Assembly (NCBI GenBank): GCA_023428265.1
Contig: JAEYYW010000186.1
Location: forward strand, 1 to 43,631
Source of the DNA: Bacillota bacterium
GTDB taxonomy: Bacteria > Bacillota > Clostridia > Christensenellales > UMGS416
Reading direction: 5' to 3'
Length of the DNA stretch: 43,631 nt
A program made the position numbers and the translations under genes. The notes beneath the pieces are model-generated. The model ran no database searches, had not been told where the DNA came from, and was given only the letters and a program-made list of their open reading frames with translations. Each line of letters starts with the position of its first letter. Within the stretch, counting starts at the first letter, position 1. This document shows, in pieces, positions 40,150-43,631 of this stretch.

Positions 40150-40240
40150 ACCGTATCAACTCCGAATTTCTTTTGATTTGGATATTGATGTATATGGTTT
40201 GGGGAATACCTATATTCTCAGTTTTTTACAGCCGCAGGCA

Positions 40241-40272
40241 AAAACCCCTGCCCGCCGGTGGCGAACAGGGGC
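40241..40272 (-). terminator. Intrinsic terminator after the TIM-barrel isomerase
   Basis: Outer stem CCCCTG/CAGGGG and inner stem CGCC/GGCG, followed on the minus strand by TTTTTG (40240-40244). It separates the isomerase from the SSB gene. Confidence 0.8.
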
Positions 40273-40281
40273 ATTCAGCGA

Positions 40282-41193
40282 TCATAGTCTCGCCCACGCC
40301 TCATTTAGAACACGCTTTGCGTTGGCAATCACAAGGTCTGGATCTTCCTCGCCAAAGGGCTTGACCTCAAAGCTCACAATCGGCGGGTTCTGCACGTTCA
40401 AAAAGCCGATGCCCAACAGCATCCTCAGGAACTCCACCACTTCGTGCACGTCGTTTTCTCCGTTGGGGAAGCCGAACCTCGGGTGCGCGTCGCCATAGGC
40501 GGGCAATGCAGGGTCGCGGACCACGCAGTTGCCCAGGTGGGCATGCACAATGTAGTCGCGGATGGGCAGGATGGATTGCTCCGCAGTCTCACGGATCAAG
40601 GGCAGGTGGCTCAGATCCACCATGAGGCCGAAGTTGTCATGGTCTTTGCGGATCTCCTCAGCATACCGCTTCGCCAGCGCAGCCGGGCCAATCAGGCTCT
40701 TCTTATCGATGTCATAGTCGAACACTTCCAGGATGACCTTCAGCTCGCCCTTGCCCTTCGCATAGGCGCACAACTCGCCGGTGGACTTCACCAGCGCCTC
40801 ATATGCCTGCTCCTTGTGCGCTTCCTCGTATTTTCCGCTCAAAAACGCGAACCCCGCGCAGCCCATTTCATAGGCCTCGTCTATGCCCTCCTGAAGGATC
40901 GCCACGGCCTTTTGCCTGCCCGCCTCATCGGTGTCATTGATGTTAAGACCGGTGGTGAGCAAGCGTGGCTGGCCGCCGTAGGCCACGGTCATATGGGCGG
41001 TGTCCAGCAGGGCCTTGGCTTTTTTGCGCACGGCAGGGTCCTTGATCCACGAAATCTCAATGGCGTTGAAGTAGTCGTCCAGCGCGATTTTGCGGAGCGT
41101 CTCAAGGATTGGGCCCTCACCCTTCATCACCTCAGGATATGCCATGAAGTGGATCAGGCCCACCTTCATATATTTATACATGAATTCGTTCAT
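40282..41193 (-). CDS. Sugar phosphate isomerase/epimerase-like TIM-barrel protein
   Basis: A 303-residue xylose-isomerase-like barrel protein. It shows YFNAIEISWIKD at the first strands, ILEVFDYDIDKKSLIG, LMVDLSHLPL, YIVHAHLGNCVV and IVSFEVKPF, which provide the usual Glu/Asp/His metal set. GDAHPRFGFPNGENDV before the last helices is typical of family members acting on sugars in catabolic clusters. I chose ATG at 41193, with GGAGG six bases upstream. It is divergent from the fucosidase gene, and a role in handling the released sugar is a reasonable guess only. Confidence 0.82.
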   Translation of the reverse strand: MNEFMYKYMKVGLIHFMAYPEVMKGEGPILETLRKIALDDYFNAIEISWIKDPAVRKKAKALLDTAHMTVAYGGQPRLLTTGLNINDTDEAGRQKAVAILQEGIDEAYEMGCAGFAFLSGKYEEAHKEQAYEALVKSTGELCAYAKGKGELKVILEVFDYDIDKKSLIGPAALAKRYAEEIRKDHDNFGLMVDLSHLPLIRETAEQSILPIRDYIVHAHLGNCVVRDPALPAYGDAHPRFGFPNGENDVHEVVEFLRMLLGIGFLNVQNPPIVSFEVKPFGEEDPDLVIANAKRVLNEAWARL

Positions 41194-41235
41194 AGACTTC
41201 CTCCTGCTGCAAGAATTCATTTTCCTTGAAACACT

Positions 41236-41263
41236 ATTATAGACTATGGATCAAGCAGATCAA
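41236..41263 (-). promoter_or_regulatory. Sigma-A promoter of the TIM-barrel gene
   Basis: Minus-strand TTGATC (41258-41263), a 16-base spacer and a perfect TATAAT (41236-41241). The rest of the divergent gap to 41390 shows no clear promoter for the fucosidase. Confidence 0.6.
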
Positions 41264-41390
41264 GGCGCTATTGTTATCATGGATGTTTCACCGCCCGAGG
41301 CCATCGGCCGTGCGTTGCTAAATTCTGCCCGATGTGGCAGAATGAACACTGCTGGCGCTGTCCGGCAAAGCACTGGGAAGGACGCGGCAC

Positions 41391-42641
41391 ATGATTGACA
41401 GATTCCGGTTTCACGACGCAAGGGACTGGTTCCTGCAAAAACGGTTCGGCCTGTTCCTCCACTGGGGGCTTTATGCGATCCCCGAATGGCAAGAGCAGGT
41501 GCTGTGGCGCGGCAGGATGCCGCGAAAGGATTATGAACCCCTCATCCACCAATTCAACCCATCAAACTTTAACCCCGAAGAATGGATCGATGTGATGCAG
41601 GATGCCGGCATGGAGTATCTGTGCTTCACTGCCAAGCACCACGACGGCTTTTGCATGTGGGATACCAAATATACCGATTACAATGTGATGAATTCCCCCT
41701 ACGGCAAGGATGTGCTCGCCCTGCTGGCCGAGGCCTGCCACCGCCGGGGGATCATATTCGGCATCTATTACTCGATCCCCGATTGGCACCACCCCAATTA
41801 CCCCAACCAGGGGCGGCACCACGAGATGTTCGGCCCCCGCCGGGGAGACGAGCCCGATTATGACAAGTATGTGGCCTATATGGAGCACCAGGTGGAAGAG
41901 CTGTGCACCAATTACGGCGAGGTTGGCCAGTTCTTCTGGGATATCAACGTGCTGCAATACAACAACAAGGCGTTCAACGACCGCATCCGCAAGCTCCAGC
42001 CCAGCATGGTGATCAACAACCGCGGGCCGGAAAACAGCGACTTCCAGACTCCGGAGCGGATGGTGCCGCCGGAGATGGAGTTCAAGCAGCTCACCGAGGC
42101 AGTGCAGTCCATGGGCAGGGAGAGCTGGGGTTACAAGGCCGACGAAGATTATTACAACCATAAATACCTGATGCAGAGCATCGACAAGACGCTGGCAATG
42201 GGCGGCAACTATCAGCTGAACGTGGGGCCCAAGGCAGACGGAACCTTCAGCAGCAAAGACCTGCAAGCCCTCAAAACAATCGGCAATTGGTACCAGCGGG
42301 TAAAAGAAGCCTTTAACGGCACGGTGCCAGCAACCTCGATCATCACACAGGCCACGGAAAACATGAAGGACGAGGTGCTGCTGACCCGCAAAGGCAACAA
42401 CCTCTATGTGCATCTGTATAAGGACATCCAGACCACGGCGGTGATTTTGAAGCCGCTGGACATCCTGCCGAAGCGTGCAACTCTATTGAACAACGGCCAG
42501 GAGCTGGAGGCCCGGGTGGACCTGCTGCCCTCTCACCACCGCGAACGGCCATACCTCAGAATCCGAAACCTGCCCACCAACGAGATCACCGGCGAGGTGC
42601 TGGTGATCAAGCTGGAGTTTGACGACTCCGTGAACGACTGA
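41391..42641 (+). CDS. GH29 alpha-L-fucosidase
   Basis: A glycoside hydrolase that releases alpha-linked L-fucose from glycans. The 416-residue protein has no signal peptide, so it acts inside the cell on imported oligosaccharides. Family marks are KRFGLFLHWGLYAIPEW (11-33), YLCFTAKHHDGFCMWDT (76-92) and YYSIPDWHHPNYP. The probable nucleophile is D184 in GQFFWDINVLQ, where relatives usually have WFDG; the residue after Asp is Ile instead of Gly, which may change specificity. A compact beta domain closes the protein (about 330-416). ATG at 41391 has AAGGA nine bases upstream. It leads a gene pair continuing out of the window, a probable glycan-use locus. Confidence 0.9.
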   Translation: MIDRFRFHDARDWFLQKRFGLFLHWGLYAIPEWQEQVLWRGRMPRKDYEPLIHQFNPSNFNPEEWIDVMQDAGMEYLCFTAKHHDGFCMWDTKYTDYNVMNSPYGKDVLALLAEACHRRGIIFGIYYSIPDWHHPNYPNQGRHHEMFGPRRGDEPDYDKYVAYMEHQVEELCTNYGEVGQFFWDINVLQYNNKAFNDRIRKLQPSMVINNRGPENSDFQTPERMVPPEMEFKQLTEAVQSMGRESWGYKADEDYYNHKYLMQSIDKTLAMGGNYQLNVGPKADGTFSSKDLQALKTIGNWYQRVKEAFNGTVPATSIITQATENMKDEVLLTRKGNNLYVHLYKDIQTTAVILKPLDILPKRATLLNNGQELEARVDLLPSHHRERPYLRIRNLPTNEITGEVLVIKLEFDDSVND

Positions 42642-42678
42642 CAGCCCCCATGAATGCCAACAAGCGAGGTAAATGAAC

Positions 42679-43631
42679 ATGGTGCTTTATGTTGACAGTT
42701 CCATCGAACCGGTGCGCTTTGGAGCAGAGGCGCTGAAAAAGGCCCTGGAGAAAAAGTCGATCTTCTTTGTGGAGCGGGCGTTGCGGCGATACACAGGCAA
42801 GGCAACGGAGCAGTCCGTCGTCGCATCCGTCGCTGCCGCCCCAAAGCAAGGGCAGCCGGCGCGGCTGGAACCCGGTGGCTTTGAGATCCGCATCGACGGC
42901 AACACAACCCATGTGATTGGCGGTGATGCCAACGGCCTGATGTACGGCCTGATGGACCTGGCCGAGACCATTGATCTGTTCGGCCCGGAAGCCGTCTGCG
43001 GCAAGTTGGAAAACCCCACAATGAAGATGCGGGGCGTGAAGTTCAACCTTCCCTTTCAGCCCTATACCAACGGAGATCCGTTTGAAAAGAACATCCAGAC
43101 CTGCAAAGATATGAACTTCTGGCGCAGCTTCATCGACTTCCTTGCGATGAATCGCTACAACTGCCTGAGCTTGTGGTCGGAGCACCCGTTCCACATGATG
43201 TTCCGGTTGGAGAAATACCCGGGCACATGCCCATACTCCGAAGAGGAATTGACCATCTACAAGCAGCTTTACAAGTTCATCTTCGGCCATGCAAAGTCCA
43301 GGGGCATTGATGTTTACCTGATCACCTGGAACATCCGGCTCCCTCCCCCTGTGGCCAGGGGCCTGGGGTTGCCGGCGGAGCTTGGCAACGGTTACAAGAC
43401 CGGTGAGAATGACATCCCAAGCGACTTCGAGCACACCGACCGCATCGTGGGTGAGCATTACGACCGCACCCGCCAGCAGCTGGATGTGGTAAAGGATTAC
43501 TTCAAGGAATGCATCCAGACGCTGGCGATGACCTATCCGGACCTCAAGGGCATCGGCACCAACGCCGCGGAGGAGATGGCCGGCAGCGCTGAGGAGCGGC
43601 ACCAATGGGCGGCCGACGTTTACATCGGGGC
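42679..43631 (+). CDS. Glycoside-hydrolase-like protein, N-terminal part (truncated by window end)
   Basis: An open frame running off the right edge, at least 317 residues. The start (about 1-110) resembles the alpha/beta N-terminal domain that precedes GH20, GH67 and GH115 catalytic barrels, with FEIRIDGN followed by VIGGDANGLMYGLMDLAETI. A barrel then begins: MRGVKFNLPF, FLAMNRYNCLSLWSEHPF and AKSRGIDVYLITWNI. The family cannot be fixed without the remaining sequence; GH20-related or an alpha-glucuronidase/galacturonidase-like enzyme fits. Two ATG codons (42673, 42679) are possible; the second has GAGG nine bases upstream. It lies 37 bases after the fucosidase stop, so the two are one operon. 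No signal peptide is seen. Confidence 0.72.
   Translation, partial: MVLYVDSSIEPVRFGAEALKKALEKKSIFFVERALRRYTGKATEQSVVASVAAAPKQGQPARLEPGGFEIRIDGNTTHVIGGDANGLMYGLMDLAETIDLFGPEAVCGKLENPTMKMRGVKFNLPFQPYTNGDPFEKNIQTCKDMNFWRSFIDFLAMNRYNCLSLWSEHPFHMMFRLEKYPGTCPYSEEELTIYKQLYKFIFGHAKSRGIDVYLITWNIRLPPPVARGLGLPAELGNGYKTGENDIPSDFEHTDRIVGEHYDRTRQQLDVVKDYFKECIQTLAMTYPDLKGIGTNAAEEMAGSAEERHQWAADVYIG

Overview
The window looks like chromosomal DNA from a moderately GC-rich, spore-forming anaerobic member of the Clostridia (Bacillota). The evidence is a Thr-specific T-box leader on thrS, lysine/diaminopimelate synthesis through DapL (the LL-diaminopimelate aminotransferase route), a Gin (CsfB)-like sigma-G inhibitor beside a YaaO-like decarboxylase and tmk (an arrangement known from Bacillus subtilis), a clostridial double-OB single-stranded-DNA-binding protein, and sigma-A promoters and AGGAGG ribosome sites throughout. 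The exact genus cannot be told from the sequence alone. I see no phage, transposase, CRISPR array, rRNA or tRNA.

Layout: 1-1370 Nramp metal transporter. 1381-5350 heterodimeric multidrug-type ABC exporter (minus strand) behind a previously unmarked 26-codon leader peptide and an intrinsic terminator, the architecture of ribosome-mediated attenuation. 5480-9112 glnA-dapF-dapL operon (minus). 9176-10453 an AT-richer orphan gene. 10515-12050 an AraC-type HTH fused to a possible papain-fold domain, with a strong in-frame internal ribosome site at the junction. 12057-15161 two GGDEF proteins flanking a HAD phosphatase (minus). 15299-20641 plus-strand peptide/amide catabolism block: three overlapping M42 aminopeptidase paralogues, RidA, a C26-type glutamine amidotransferase and a TIM-barrel isomerase. 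20678-26140 purine salvage unit (minus): xpt, BMP lipoprotein and nucleoside-type ABC importer. 26186-29164 gin, YaaO-like decarboxylase, HAD phosphatase and tmk (minus). 29285-30664 CapA-like lipoprotein. 30797-33088 thrS with T-box. 33139-39422 two large secreted proteases, M4 and S8/S53-like, each ending in three homologous Fn3-like modules. 39517-41263 SSB and a sugar isomerase-like protein. 41391-end GH29 alpha-L-fucosidase and the start of another glycoside-hydrolase-like gene that leaves the window.

Together the genes describe a heterotroph that digests external protein (M4, S8), trims peptides inside the cell (M42 trio), removes fucose from glycans (GH29), salvages purine nucleosides (BMP-ABC plus Xpt), and controls drug export and Thr charging by RNA attenuation. 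The strongest candidates for something undescribed are the ABC-exporter leader peptide, the AraC fusion with its internal start, the protease whose subtilisin His position holds Glu, and the orphan at 9.2-10.5 kb. All functional names rest on motifs and remembered family patterns; no database search was run.
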